NCBI GenBank assembly: GCA_003550305.1
Contig: QKYT01000229.1
Coordinates: forward strand, 5,007 to 61,583
Reading direction: 5' to 3'
DNA length: 56,577 nt
From: Glomus cerebriforme
Lineage: Eukaryota > Glomeromycota > Glomeromycetes > Glomerales > Glomeraceae
Every line of letters starts with the position of its first letter. Positions within the stretch are counted from its first letter, which is position 1. The position numbers and the translations under genes were made by a program. Below, piece after piece: positions 38,238-51,036 of the stretch. The notes under the pieces were generated by a model. That model was given only the letters and a program-made list of their open reading frames with translations. It had not been told where the DNA came from and did not search any database.

Positions 38238-38833
38238 GCTAAAAAATTAAATAACCACGTGACATACTTTCTTTTTATATATATCAATCAAATAATAAAA
38301 TTTTTTAAAAATAACGTGGGTTTTTTTTTGGGTCAGGAATTTTACGCCAGAAATTCTTCTCTTATCATTTATATCTATAATAGTAACTATATGAATATCC
38401 CCGATGTAATCAAACGAAATCGGGATAAAGGATTTGAGCTGATATTGCTTAAATTGGTAACTCCGCAGATAAAATCTCCTGGAGGGCGGTGTGCTTGCAT
38501 GTGTTCTTGAACATTGGGGGATAATTTGATCGCTCTTTTAAGATTAGTCTAAATAGGGCAAGTTGGCAATTCTTACTTGATTCAGATACGGTTTATAATC
38601 GTGACGTGTAATCCAAATATATATAAACCTGGACAAATGGCCTGACAGGCGCCTGAATATACCGTCTATTCTATTTGATGTCATTCATTTCAAAGCTTAA
38701 CTATAATAGTCGAATGAATTATCTACATATAAAAACCTACCTCTCCTCAAAAATAAAAAAAAAAAAACCTCCCTTCCTTCCGCTACGGAAATATTTGTTG
38801 TCAATTGTTTTATTTTGTTGTTAACAACTAAAT
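38238..38833. other. Spacer between PDCD7-like and glycogen synthase genes
   Basis: This holds the 3' region of the PDCD7-like gene and the promoter and leader of glycogen synthase. An open frame at 38259-38510 has no recognisable features and is not called. Confidence 0.4.
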
Positions 38834-41382
38834 ATGAGTCACCGGGACGTTCATCACCCTTTCTTGTTCGAAATTGCATGGGAGGTTGCAAACAAAGGTA
38901 AATTGAGTAACTTTTATATTGGTACATAATTATTAAAAAAAAAAAAATTCGATCATTTATTTTTTTTGTAATTTTTTTTTTATATTATTTTTGCAAAGTT
39001 GGAGGAATTTATACAGTAATAAAAACCAAGGCTCCTGTAACAGCTCAAGAATTTGGTGACAGATATGTGCTCATTGGACCTTTAAACAGCAAGTCTTCTG
39101 CTGCTGAAGTTGAAGCAGAAAATGTTACTAATCCTCACATGAAAGAAATTCTTGATGAAATGAAACGCCAAGGAGTCAACTGGATGTATGGTCGATGGTT
39201 AATAGAGGGCGCTCCCCATGTCCTTTTATTCGACACAAGTTCAATTGCTGAAAGGTTAGATGCATGGAAAGGTGATTTGTGGAAAGTTGCGGGAATTCCT
39301 TCACCACCAAATGATCAAGAGACAAATGATGCTATTTTATTTGGTTATCTTGTCGGATGGTTTTTGGGAGATGTGGGTAAAACTTATCGTACATGATCTA
39401 TTTGTCGCACCAATCGATATGATCCTGTGTTACAAAGGACATTTTCACGTGTTTCTCTTAATAATTGTTAATAATTGTTAATAATATAGTTTGTAGCTCG
39501 GGAAAGAAGTAAAGCCGTCATAGCACATTTTCACGAATGGCTCGCCGGTGTCGCTATTCCTTTGCTCCGTAATCGTCATACGGATCTGACCACAATTTTC
39601 ACAACACATGCGACTCTCTTGGGACGATATCTATGTGCCGGTTCCGTCGATTTTTATAATAATATACAACATTTTTCGGTCGATGAAGAGGCTGGAAAAC
39701 GTGGAATTTATCATCGTTATTGTATTGAACGCGGTGCTGCACATTGTGCTGATGTATTCACAACCGTAAGTCAAATTACGGCTTATGAAGCTGAACATTT
39801 ATTAAAAAGGAAACCAGGTAGGTTAAAAAATTAATTCGTTAAATATAAATTTTTTTTACTAATTTTCAAAAAATTTTAGATGGAGTACTTCCAAATGGAT
39901 TAAATGTCGTCAAATTTTCCGCTATGCATGAATTCCAAAACTTGCATGCAAGGAATAAAGAAAAGATCCATAACTTTGTCCGCGGGCATTTCTATGGTCA
40001 CTACGATTTTGATCTTGATAATACTCTATATTTCTTTACGGCTGGTCGCTATGAGTATAGAAATAAGGGTGTTGATATGTTTATTGAATCATTATCCCGT
40101 AAGTAATATGTTCTTATTCTAAAATATATTTATTTTATATTAATCATTTGTATTTGTTAGGTCTAAACCATAGACTAAAAGCTTGTAATTCACCAATGAC
40201 TGTTGTTGCATTTATTGTCATGCCTGCGGCAACTCAATCATTTGCTGTAGAAGCGTTGAAAGGTCAGGCTGTCACAAAACAACTTCAGGAGACAGTAAAA
40301 GATATCACAGAAAAAATTGGACAAAGAATATTTGACAAAGCTGCACGATACACAGGGTATGTGTTATAACATAAATATGCTTTTTATAATCATATTTACG
40401 ATTTTTTTTTCCTCTTTCCTAGTGGTGATATTTCACGTGCTGTCATAGATCCAACTGAATTATTGACAAATGAAGAAAAAATACTATTAAAACGACGCGT
40501 TATTGCTCTTAAAAGAGATTCACTGCCACTGATAGTTACACACAATTTGATCGACGACGTTTCGGATCCTATTTTAAATCAAATACGTCGCCTACAACTT
40601 TTCAATCATCCATCTGATCGTGTAAAAATCATATTCCATCCTGAATTTTTAAGTTCCAACAATCCTTTAATCGGTATTGATTACGAAGATTTTGTTCGTG
40701 GATGCCATCTTGGTGTATTTCCAAGTTATTATGAGCCTTGGGGATATACTCCTGCGGAATGTACTGTAATGGGTGTACCATCTATTACAACTAATCTTTC
40801 AGGTTTTGGTGGATTCATTGAGGAAATACTAGAGAATTCTTCGTACGTTTTTATATTTCTATTAATATTAAGTTAGTTTGTGATAATTTAAATTAAATCA
40901 TTTTGTTTTCTTAATATAGAGATTATGGTATCTATATAGTAGATCGTCGATTGAAGTCTGTTGACGAATCTGTTGATCAGCTCGCAGATCATATGTTACA
41001 ATTCTGCCAAAAATCACGGCGTCAAAGAATTAATCAACGTAATAGAACTGAAAGACTGTCAGATTTGTTGGATTGGAAAGTTATGGGAATGGAATATGTG
41101 AGAGCAAGGAAACTTTCATTGCATAGAGCTTATCCGGATTCGTTTAGTGGAAGCGATTCCGGTGAATTTGACCATCACAAAGTTAAAATACCAAAACCAT
41201 TATCAGCTCCTGCATCCCCAAGAATTCGTGGAGGTAATGTTTCAGTAGATGATTTAACCGATGGTATGCAACAATTAGGATATGAAGAAGAAGAATATCC
41301 ATTTCCACTTATTTTGAGACGATCTACTTCAGCACGCGACTTGTTAAGTGAGGGAGACCTTGGAGGATTGAATAGACGATAG
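38834..41382 (+). CDS. GSY: Glycogen synthase (UDP-glucose, GT3 family)
   Basis: Adds glucose from UDP-glucose to the non-reducing end of glycogen in the cytosol. Exons: 38834-38897, 38999-39372, 39490-39817, 39880-40098, 40161-40356, 40423-40842, 40920-41382; 687 aa (yeast Gsy2 705). Motifs: VGGIYTV at 22-28 (UDP-glucose loop), [49 protein letters not shown], and the E-x7-E catalytic pair E498/E506 in [10 protein letters not shown]. The Arg-rich helix ([17 protein letters not shown]) matches the glucose-6-phosphate and phosphorylation control region. The Ser-rich tail ([15 protein letters not shown]) offers plausible inhibitory phosphosites. With DGAT2 on the same contig it covers the two main carbon stores, but the genes are not adjacent. 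Confidence 0.95.
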
Positions 41383-41850
41383 TTTATTAAAGTCGGACAT
41401 AAGTTATTATACAATAAAAAATCAGTGGAACAATTGACAACGTAAATTAACAGTTATAACTAATTTATACACGGAATAATGACTAGCTTTGTGTCATTTT
41501 TATTATATATATATATATACCTTCTTTTCTTTGTATTTTATTAAAAAAATGAAAGATCCTTGTGGTGCATATCAATTTCATATTTTGAATTTGAAAATAA
41601 TTTAATAAAATTTCTGTTGCTAAGTTATCATCAAATTTAAAAATTTAAACTGCAAAAGGAATTGAGTTGTAGATCCTATTCCTACTTTCCTTTGGCTAAT
41701 TCATGCCGTGAGAATCTTGTATGCAGATCGGAATTTTTGCCCAGTGGAAATTTGACACGCTTATTGATTACACGAATACTTTATAAAAATTATTTTGTTT
41801 TTTTCTCACATCAAAAATATTTGCTACTATTTTTTTTTTTTTTAAAAAAA
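41383..41850. other. Spacer between glycogen synthase and SEC63
   Basis: It carries the glycogen synthase 3' end and the SEC63 promoter. An AT-repeat run at 41503-41519 and a T16/A run just before the SEC63 ATG are visible. No gene is called. Confidence 0.4.
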
Positions 41851-44824
41851 ATGCGGTACATTTATGATGAACAGGGTGTTACTTTTAACTATTTCCTTCT
41901 AACTTTTATAGCAATATTTCTTATTCCAACTACGTATTTTCTGCTTTTCAATACGAGCAAGGGTTAGTATCTTGAAAAAGTTTTGTCCAAAGACCAAATT
42001 TTCCTTTCTTTTCTCTTGAGGAAATATCTTGTTTTATCAAAGAAATTCAACAATGATTGATTTGCAAATATTTAACCAATTTTTATTAAACATTAATACA
42101 GATGCGAAATTACGCAAAAATTCTTGTAATTGTGTAGCATGTTTACGTAAAGAAAGTTACTTAAAAAACCGAAAAATAAATCCAACCGATCGTATTAGCA
42201 AAAAGTTTGTATAATTCAAACTGACTATTATAAGATTAAGAAGAATTAATTTCATTTACTTTTAAAATAGAGCTATTTTTGTTGCGGTTGGATGGATATT
42301 CTTAGCTTATTTAGCTTATCAGATTGCAACTGTTAAATTTGAAATTGATGTGTGGGACCCTTATGAAGTATTAGGCATCCCTGAGGTTAATATCTCAAAC
42401 ATTACATTAAATTCTAGTTATATTATATATTTTAGAAAATAACATATTTTTTTTAGAATGCACCGCTTTCACAAATTAAAAAACATTTCAAGGAACTTAG
42501 CAGGAAATGGTAACTACCATTGCTTTTATGTATTTATGTATTAATATTGCGTTATATAAACACTATATTTAATTTAAAGGCATCCTGATAAGGCTCCAGA
42601 AGATAAGAAGGCTGAATATGAAAGCAAATTCATTGACTTTACTAAGGCTTATAAAGTGTAAATATTTATTTCTCAATTATTTTTTATAAATTTGTTAATA
42701 TTTTTATTATAATTTCAAATATTTTGTTAGATTGACCGATGATGATATACGCAAAAATTATGAAGAATGGGGACATCCCGATGGCAAGCAAGGTTAGATT
42801 AAAAAATGTTTTTTGTAATGAAGGTTATCTATCAATTTATATAATTGAGATATATATTTGTTTTTTTTTTTAAAAAAAAAAAAATCCCGTAGCTTATTCT
42901 TTGGGTATTGCTCTACCAACATGGTTGGTCGAAGCTAAAAATAGTCCATTTGTTCTTGGTGTTTATGCCCTTGCGTTTGGAATTGGACTTCCTTTTTTTG
43001 TGGTAATTTACAAGTTAATTGCTTTGTCAGCTATTAAATAGATTATTATCTGATTGATTTACTTTTATACAGGGTCGATGGTGGTATAGTTCTAATGCTT
43101 ATACTAAGGATGGGATCAGGACTCATACGATGGATTTGTATTTCAAAGAGTTAAGAAATAATTCCACCCTTAAACAAATATTAGATCTGCTTTCTGCTTC
43201 AGCGGAATATAAAGAATTAGTGGAACAACGACCATCAGATACGACACTGTTACCACAAATAGTATCATCAGTGAAAGAAGAATTGGACAAAAGATTTAGT
43301 GAAAAATATCAACAAAGTAAAAGAGTAAGTGTGATGATTTAACATAGTATTGTAACGACAATTTGAAGAAATGTATTAATTATTTTAAAAACATTTTATT
43401 TGTAATTAATAGTATACTGCACCATATTGTCAAAAGGCAAGTGCATTATTACATTCCCATTTGTTGAGAATTCATTTTTCTGATGAAGAATTGTTGAAAG
43501 GTAGAATATTATTTGATTCCAAGATATTTTCATTTATTTAACTTGCGTTGATAATTAATTTTGTTAAATTGTTAATCGTTGTAAAGATAAATATTTTATT
43601 GCTGAAAGATCTATACGCCTCATCAATGGTATACTTGATATTGCATTAGCACATCGTTGGCTGCAGACAAGTTTGCGTTGTATGGAACTTTCTCAACATT
43701 TAGTTCAAGCAATGTGGTTTCAAGATAATCCGCTTGTTCAGTTACCTTATATTAATCAGGATATATTGAAAACAATGAAGTTAAAAAAGAAGAACATAAG
43801 AAATATCGGTCAACTTCGGGAAATGAATGATGAAGAAAGGAAGTAAGTTTGAATCTTAAAGAGAGAATTTTTTATAAGAAATTTAATTTTATACATATAT
43901 TATATTTCCATTATTTAAGGAATGTATTTAAAGCATTAGTTCCCACTGAATATGAATCTATTATGCAAATTGCTGGTATATATCCACTGTTAAAAATAGA
44001 CCGAGCATATTTTAAAGGTATAAAATTTTTATCTTTTATTACATTCAAGAAGAATCAATTAATTTTAACTTTTTTTGAATCATTTAGTTGCTGGAGATGC
44101 AATTATAACTCCTGGATCTATCGTTACATTAATTATTAAGCTCAGAGTAGTAAATTCAACATCGAAAGCAAAAGAAGTTAAAATGAATGGATTTAGTAAG
44201 GAAAATGAGAAAAATGGAATTTTTGATGATGACGATGATGAAAAAGGAGGTTATCTTGACAGTGAAGATGAACTATTATTTGGTAGAAGTAAAAATAAAC
44301 AAGAGTCAGATGAAAAGAATGATTATGTACATGCACCATATTTATTGAAAGATAAAATGCCTTATTGGTGGATATTTATGGCAGATGATAAGAAAGACAG
44401 AATTATAATTGAACCAACGAAAATTACAAATATTGTTACCACTAGAACAATTAGATGTCAATTTCAAGCACCACATGATCCAGGATTATATTCTTTTGTT
44501 GCATATATTAAGAGTGATTCATATGTTGGTACTGATATTAGAAAAGATCTGAGGGTAATTATCTTTTTTAATCTATTAATTTATTTTATCTAATTCATTA
44601 TTTATAAGTACTAACAAAAGCGAAAAAAAAACCAGCTTGATGTAAAAGATTTTTCAGAACTTCCTCCAGATGAGGAAATTGATGATGAAATTTCAGAACC
44701 TGAAGAAGATTCTATTGCAGGACAAATGAAATTAATGAGAGAACAAGGGTTTGCAGCTGCAGTAGCAGGTGGAGGAGATCAGAAAAAGAAAAATGATGAT
44801 AGTGATAGTAGTGATAGTGATTAA
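41851..44824 (+). CDS. SEC63: SEC63, ER translocation J-protein
   Basis: ER-membrane partner of the Sec61 channel that recruits the lumenal Hsp70 (Kar2/BiP) for post-translational import. Exons: 41851-41962, 42102-42204, 42271-42385, 42457-42509, 42580-42657, 42731-42792, 42893-43002, 43073-43324, 43413-43500, 43587-43842, 43920-44017, 44088-44554, 44636-44824; 660 aa (yeast 663). A transmembrane segment lies at about 12-33 and a second after the basic loop (AIFVAVGWIFLAYLAYQIA). The J domain follows, with HPD at 129-131 (RKWHPDKAPEDKK). A third segment is VYALAFGIGLPFFVG. The Sec63/Brl region has MPYWWIFMADDKKDR. The acidic tail ends DDSDSSDSD, the usual Sec62-binding feature. All phases agree. 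Confidence 0.95.
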
Positions 44825-45179
44825 ATACATCATATATAATCTTTGAACCAATTTTATGACATTTAATTTGATGTACATTGAAAACATTAAATTTCATAGG
44901 CCTATTATATTAAAAAAATCTACATAGTCTAAAAAAAGATAACTTGCATTTTATATACTATAAAATTTAGTTAAGCCGATTTTAAAAAAAAAAAATTTCC
45001 ACAATTTAAAAATAGAACAAAATTATTTTATCAATAAGAGATAAATTTAGATTACATATTAATTTATCTAATTCTATTAAAATCCATATCATTCTCAATT
45101 GGTATTATTCTCATAAGTGAAAATTATTCATTAAATCGTTATTCCTAATATATTAAAAAACATAATAAAGGACAATACA
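44825..45179. other. Convergent 3' spacer between SEC63 and carrier genes
   Basis: About 355 bp of AT-rich sequence between two facing stop codons; nothing else is recognised. Confidence 0.4.
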
Positions 45180-46129
45180 TCAATATGCAACTCTTTGTTT
45201 TCTTTTATTCTTTAGAACTTCATATATTGTCATACTAATAGAGGAACTTGGCACCATCCATAGAACTCTAGCACCCATACCTTTAGTAAAAGCACGCAAT
45301 CCTCCTTCATTTCTATACATATTTTTCACGATCTCAAAAGGAGTTTTCACATATACACCATCACCTTCCTTACTAAAAGAAATTTGCCATCTAGTTTTTA
45401 CAATATCCAAAATATTAGAAATAGAACTTGCAATCGAACACGCAACTGCTGAATAAAGCAAATAGTTGTTATTTGTTAATGTTCCCTTATTTTTGCCCCA
45501 TATTTTAAATTTTTCATATGAAACAAAATAAATCATTGTATGTGGTACGAACACAACTAATGATAAAAAATATCCACGAAAAAAACCTTTAATTCCCTCA
45601 TTCTCTAAAATTAATTTTGACATTCGTAAAGTATTGATTCTAATAGTTTCGCCAGTACCATAAGTTTGTAATTTGCTTTTTAAAACTTCCATCGGAGTCC
45701 AGAATATTCCGCTACAAACTTCTGCTATGGCTGCACTTATCATATAATTCCACGTGCTGGTATCTCCAATATTTAATCTATGTGATAAATAGTATTTTGT
45801 TTTATCATAAACGATAAGGTAAGAAGATAACGCCGGTATACCTAAACTTGCTGCTACTGCAAGTCCATTATAATAACTTCTAAACGGAGATTTTCGTATT
45901 AATTGAACGAATGGACTATTAACCAATTTACCGTCTGAACGTAAAAACGTATTTGTTGTATTTGTTTGAAGGCGAACACGAATCGTGTCAACTGAAACGA
46001 AAGAATGCTAAAAATGAAATATTTCCTTAAATAGTGATAAAATATATTGTAAAACTTACGAGGATGTGTACATAATCTAGACACTATTGCAGCTGTGCTT
46101 GAATCAATTATGTTCGTATTATTAGACAT
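45180..46129 (-). CDS. Mitochondrial carrier family (SLC25) protein, substrate unknown
   Basis: Inner mitochondrial membrane transporter of the three-fold-repeat family. Two exons, 46129-46060 and 45991-45180, give 293 aa, a normal length. The family signature occurs three times: HPLDTIRVRLQ (about 23-33), TPMEVLKSKLQ (about 131-141) and ILDIVKTRWQ (about 231-240). The third has Leu where Pro is usual. Second-half signatures EGIKGFFRGY and EGGLRAFTKGMGARVL are present. The splice joins CCT C to TT GAC and so builds the first signature, which fixes the exon model. The substrate cannot be told from these motifs; relatives of uncharacterised fungal carriers are likely. Confidence 0.85.
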
Positions 46130-46494
46130 GAGAAAAATAAAGATTAGAGATGATGTTGATCTGTATTAACCAAATCATGAAACTGGAAAAACGTGTTTTA
46201 TTATGCTAAATTTTCTTTTAAAGCTGATTGGTCTGAGTGTTTTTGTTTTTTATATACAGTATATCAAATTACGAAAAAAGAAGCATCGCTTAGTTCTGGT
46301 GGGATTGATGAGATATATGATAAAATATTCTGTATATCCACAGTGTGGTTCTTATTCTTTAGATACTTATGTTATAAATTCATCATTATATATATAGAAA
46401 GTTATGAAATATACTATAGATATTTTTAAACTACGCGATTTTTACAGAAAGTTAATCATATAATGTATACATCTTCACTTTACAATAGGAAAAA
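46130..46494. other. Spacer upstream of the carrier gene
   Basis: About 365 bp between the carrier start and the stop of the EAF7-like gene, same strand. Open frames on the plus strand here are not supported. Confidence 0.4.
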
Positions 46495-47432
46495 TTACTT
46501 TTGTTTTCTGCGACCACCACGTTTAGAAGGAGTTGACGCTGGTATAGCGTCTGATGTTTTTCTAGCTCGACCACGCTTCGCTGGTGCAGGTGTTCTTACA
46601 GTTTCAGAAGCATCTGACTTTCTTGCATTCCTTGTTCTTCTGACTTTCTTTGTATCTACAAATTGAAATTTTCAAAAAGAATAAAGTTTGAGTGAGAAAT
46701 GTAATAAAAGATATATTTCCTTTTATTATCATCTGATACATAACCTTCAGGTTCAGGTGAACTTTCAATTGAAGCAGTATGTGAAGGAGTAGAAGAAGGC
46801 TCTCTTTTTCCTTTTTGAGTTTTTGAAGGTGCCGGTGAAGGTGAAGCACCGCGTGAAGAACCTGCTTTTCGATGTTCAGCGATGAGATTATAATACTCTT
46901 CCATAGGTAGAGTGAATGGACCGTCATCTTCACCTTCATCGTCAAATTCACGTTCCTATAAACAGGATTGAAATAGTTAATTCGGGGATTTAATGGTATA
47001 GAATATATCGGCGTATATATTACTTACTAATTCTTCAAGTCTCTCTATATTGTAGTATTTACCAAATTGTTCCCACAGTTCCGGTATTGAACATTTTACC
47101 GGGCTATTTGCGTTAAAGTCGCGATGTATGTTCACCATTCGAAAATGTCTATGGATACCTATAATGTGTTCATAAAGTTATTATAGTAATTGGACGTAAA
47201 TAAATAAGCTTTAAAACTTACCAACTGGTCTATTCTTCATAATAGCACGACAAAACTCAATTTCCATTATAGCATCCCATTCTACACGAGAACCAGACGC
47301 GGATCGTGAATGTCCTGCGACGGCACTACTACCTTGCGCTTCGCCAATCTGTTGATCTGACTCTCCAATTGCGGCGGAGTTTGAATCAATGGTTGACGCT
47401 CGCGTTTGTTCTCTTAAATTAGCTTGAGGCAT
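46495..47432 (-). CDS. EAF7: EAF7/MRGBP (CT20 family) subunit of the NuA4 histone acetyltransferase
   Basis: Nuclear accessory subunit of NuA4/TIP60-type complexes; MRGBP binds the MRG15/Eaf3 partner. Exons: 47432-47222, 47158-47028, 46955-46745, 46655-46495; about 237 aa. The CT20 signature is clear: EWDAIMEIEFCRAIMKNRPV, GIHRHFRMVNIHRDFN, IPELWEQFGKYYNIERLEE, then REFDDEGEDDGPFTLP. The tail is Ser/Pro/Lys-rich and ends in a basic AT-hook-like SKRGGRRKQK. The third donor is the least certain. GTTATG at 46744 fits the phase of the last exon, while GTATCA six bases on does not. A low-complexity N-terminus precedes the domain. It shares its upstream region with DGAT2. Confidence 0.88.
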
Positions 47433-47791
47433 GTTGTACTAAATAAAGAAGGATATGATGAAAGAAAGCAATAAAGTAGAAGAGAAAGCTACTGAATATG
47501 CAAATGTGTTGTCTCTATTGAAGATATTGACCTCGTGGAAGTTGCAGTTGAATGAATTATACGCATGCGCAGTATAATTAGTCACGTGATATCCAATTCG
47601 GGAAAATAAATAACATAAAACACCCTTTTTGTAATGTAAAAGTGTTGATAATCACCTGCTTACTACACTTATTTGGCCAGCCATGAGATAGTTTAAAAAT
47701 GTGTTACGTTTGATTACAAAATTCATTTTTCTTATAAAACTATAATTATTATACAAAAGTTTTATCTTTTCATCTTTTTTTTTAAATAATA
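47433..47791. promoter_or_regulatory. Divergent promoter shared by EAF7 and DGAT2
   Basis: The start codons lie 359 bp apart, head to head. A palindromic TCACGTGA (E-box/CACGTG type, near 47582-47589) lies about midway; bHLH factors commonly bind such sites, but no regulator is known here. Confidence 0.5.
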
Positions 47792-49030
47792 ATGGCAGAT
47801 AATACTGTTACGAAGAGTGCTATTGTTCGTTTAGCACCACTTAATGTACCGTTTAGAAGACGACGTCAAACAGCAGCAGTTTTCTTGTGGCTAATTTCGT
47901 TACCGACAACGCTTTTTTTTTTCTTTATAACTTGTACGATAGTTTTCTTTTTACCATGGATTATTGCTTATTTATTATTTGTGCTTTTTGATATTGCACC
48001 GGAAAATGGCGGAAGAAGATTTGAATTTGCCCGAAGAGCTGCCTTTTGGAAATGGTATTCTGAATATTATCCGATAAAGCTAATTAAGGTACGTTGAGAA
48101 TTAATTTAAAAATTTGAATTTTCGTTACTAATTAAATTAAATTATGCTTATAGCAAACGGATTTAGATCCATCAAAAAATTATGTGTTTGGATATCATCC
48201 GCATGGAGTTATCTCGGTTGGAGCGTGGACGAATTTTGCCACAGAAGCAAACGATTTTTCTAAAATATTTCCTGGAATTACATGTCGTTTATTAACTCTT
48301 ACATCTAATTTTAATATTCCACTTTATCGTGATTATTTAATGGCTCAAGGATGCGCTTCAGTATCTAGACAATCTTGCGAAAATATTTTAAAGAAAGGTC
48401 CTGGACATTCTATTATAATTGTAGTTGGCGGAGCTGGTGAAAGTTTAAATGCGCGTCCTGGTATTTATGATTTAGTTTTAAAAAGAAGATTGGGGTTCAT
48501 TAAATTAGCTGTTCGTAGCGGGTAAGTCATTTAAAAGGAAGTGGTATTCTTCTTTAAGCACAAAATTTATTTATTTATTTTTCTGCAAATAGAGCTTGTC
48601 TGTGTCCCGTATTTTCTTTTGGAGAAAATGATATATGGGATCAGGCTGATAATCCAAAAGGAGGCAAAGTTTGGAAGTTCCAAAAGACAGTACAAAAATT
48701 ATCTGGTTGGACAATGCCTCTATTTCACGGTCGTGGTGTCTTTAATTGTAAGTGAAACGAAACAGAATGAAAAGACGTTAAAATCTTTATAATTATTAAT
48801 TTATCAATATCATATTTTTTTTTGTAGATGATTATGGTGTTTTGCCTCACAGGAGACCAATCACAACAGTTGTTGGAAAACCAATTGAAGTTGAACAAAA
48901 TGAAAATCCAACAGAAGAGGAACTTCGTGTAGTACAGGAAAAATATATTAAAGAATTATATAATATTTGGAATGAATATAAAGATATTTATGCAAAAAAT
49001 AGAGTAAGAGATTTAACTCTTGTTGAGTAA
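47792..49030 (+). CDS. DGA1: Type 2 diacylglycerol O-acyltransferase (DGAT2 family)
   Basis: Makes triacylglycerol from diacylglycerol and acyl-CoA at the ER and lipid droplets. Exons: 47792-48088, 48154-48521, 48593-48747, 48828-49030; 340 aa, typical for the family. A hydrophobic hairpin (about 28-66; AAVFLWLISLPTTLFFFFIT, then FLPWIIAYLLFVLF) precedes the cytosolic domain. The catalytic HPHG lies at 114-117 (FGYHPHGVIS). Further conserved blocks are AQGCASVSRQSCE, VVGGAGESLNARPG, FSFGENDIWDQ, and PLFHGRGVF (about 264-272). Monoacylglycerol or wax acyltransferases share this fold, so the acceptor is inferred. The 3' end faces WDR55 with only 101 bp between stops. Confidence 0.93.
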
Positions 49031-49131
49031 GAAAACAATATAAAGTTTAACAAAAAAAAAACATTTTGTAATTTTTTAGTACTTATTAATAATATAAAAG
49101 TATATATAGTAAACGGTGCTACTCATTTTAT

Positions 49132-50722
49132 TTATAAATCGACGAAAAATGAATTTGTTTCATTATTTACTTTTTTTCCTTCTCTCTTGTTTTTACTTCC
49201 ACCTCCGCTTGGATTTTCATCCATATCCATATTATCATAATCTTTATCAACTTTCTTTTCATCACCATAATCATCCTCTTCATAAAGATACCTTATATTC
49301 CAAAATTTTACAGTATTATCATGTGAACAACTTGCTAATAAATTATTATCATGAGATGATTTTAAACATTCAATAGGAAAATCCTCATGATCTCCTATTA
49401 CACCTAAAAACTTATTTGGTAATATACCAACAAGTCTAATTATACCATCAGAAGAACCTGTGCAGATTAAATCTTCGTCAATTTTTACTAATGTATCAAT
49501 TGATTGTGGATGACCTACGATTCTATCAGATGTATCTCCCCAATTATTCCATGTGTATAAATTTACTATTCCTTCTTGTGTTCCTACTACAACTTTCCTT
49601 CCATCCTAAAATATCAAAGGAAATGTGTGGTAAGTGGATGAGATGATTCATTGGTATATTTAAATGATATTCACCTTAACTACCGCAACAGATAATAATT
49701 CATCATCTTGGTTATCCGACATTGCAACTAAATTCTGACTGCGAATATCATATACTGATAATGTTCCGTCACCACTTTAAAAAAAAAAAGAATTTTAGAA
49801 AAAGAGATCAAAAAATACTTTATATAAGGGAAATATCCTAACTTACCTTGCAGACAAAAGAGTCTTTGTTTCTAACCGAAATGCAAAATCAGAAATGAAA
49901 TCTTGATGTTCAGAGTATTTCATAATTTCATTTCCATTTCTTATATCCCATAACTAAATAAATATAATTTTTTTAGAAAGAAAAGTTTTTTTTAAGTATA
50001 ATTAATTCTTTTAAAATTTTGTACTTTGATTATTCCGTTATCATCACCAGTTGCTAATGTAGTTTCATTTAATCGTAATATACAATTAATTGGATAACTA
50101 ATTAATTTCAATTAAAAACTATTAATTTTTAAAAAATTGATTGATCTGACGATAATATTATAGTATAAATAATACTTTACTCGTGTGAATCGACTTTTTT
50201 TACGAGAATTTCACCAGTCTCAAGGTTTATTACTTGTATCGATCTATCTTTTGATATACTAAACAAAGCTAAATAATCGAACAAAAATAATATTAATTAA
50301 TATGTATATTTCTTTAAAACAAAATAGTACTTACAAGCGCCATCATGACTAAATTCCAATCCACGGCATGATTTTTTATGGGGACAAATTGATAATACGT
50401 TTATATTTTCATTTAAATTATTAACTGCATATCGATGGCTAAATTAAAAAAAATTAAAACAAATATATAATAATTTTTTTACAAAAAAAAAAAAAAAAAT
50501 AGCAAATACCAAAATACTTCTCCAGTTATTAATCCTGTTGCAATGATATTTTCAGATGGATGAAATGCTAAATCGAAAATTTGATTATCAAATTCTATTG
50601 GATCTGGCTCTTTTATTTGAATTTGCGAAATCTTATTATTTAAATAACAACAACAATAATACATTAATTTAGAAATATTTAGCCATTTAGAGCAAAATTT
50701 AATTTAATATATAATTTACCAT
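49132..50722 (-). CDS. JIP5: WDR55/JIP5 WD40-repeat protein
   Basis: Nucleolar WD40 propeller protein; yeast Jip5 and animal WDR55 are linked to rRNA processing. Exons, transcript order: 50722-50720 (the ATG alone), 50631-50510, 50438-50335, 50268-50181, 50097-50025, 49953-49847, 49774-49675, 49605-49132; 356 aa. Diagnostic pieces: IFDLAFHPSENIIATGLITG, EVFCHRYAV, SCRGLEFSHDGA, ISKDRSIQVINLETG, ATGDDNGIIKLWDIRNG, SASGDGTLSVYDIR, LLASCSHDNTVKFW, and an acidic then Lys-rich tail. The start is uncertain: an in-frame ATG at 50664 would add MYYCCCYLNNK, but that lies in what looks like an 88-nt intron (GTAAAT...AATAAG) just after the 50722 ATG. The predicted intron size fits its neighbours, so I prefer 50722. 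Confidence 0.88.
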
Positions 50723-51036
50723 TTTTGACGAAAGGGATTGGAAGACGCTCTTTTTTAAAAAAAAATTTATATCTTTAACCGGATTACCAAATTAAGCATG
50801 GTTTGATTTAATCTTTTAATCTGCAGTGTTTGGAAGTGCATTAAACATCACCGGACACGTGTGGCCCTCACACATTTTCAAAAAAAATTCTTTAGGCACC
50901 TAATGTCATAATCTATTATAGGTAGTACTTCAAATAAAATAAAAATCTTAAAAATTCTCGTGATCATCTAATCACATAATTGTCATCACATTGTCATCAC
51001 AAAAGAGCATGAGCATTTAGAAATTAGTATTGAGAA
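50723..51036. promoter_or_regulatory. Divergent promoter shared by WDR55 and RIB7
   Basis: About 314 bp between head-to-head starts. It contains TCATCACATTGTCATCAC near 50983-51000, an imperfect direct repeat (10-bp spacing of TCATCAC), and an ACACGTGT palindrome at about 50855-50862. No factor is assigned. Confidence 0.45.

Noticed and set aside
38259..38510. 83-codon ORF between the PDCD7-like gene and glycogen synthase
   Set aside because: Starts in AT-rich spacer, no motif, and overlaps the expected UTR/promoter; not enough to call a gene.
46463..46666. Plus-strand ORF opposite the EAF7 last exon
   Set aside because: It is the complement of the basic EAF7 tail, whose frame and splice phases fit the family.
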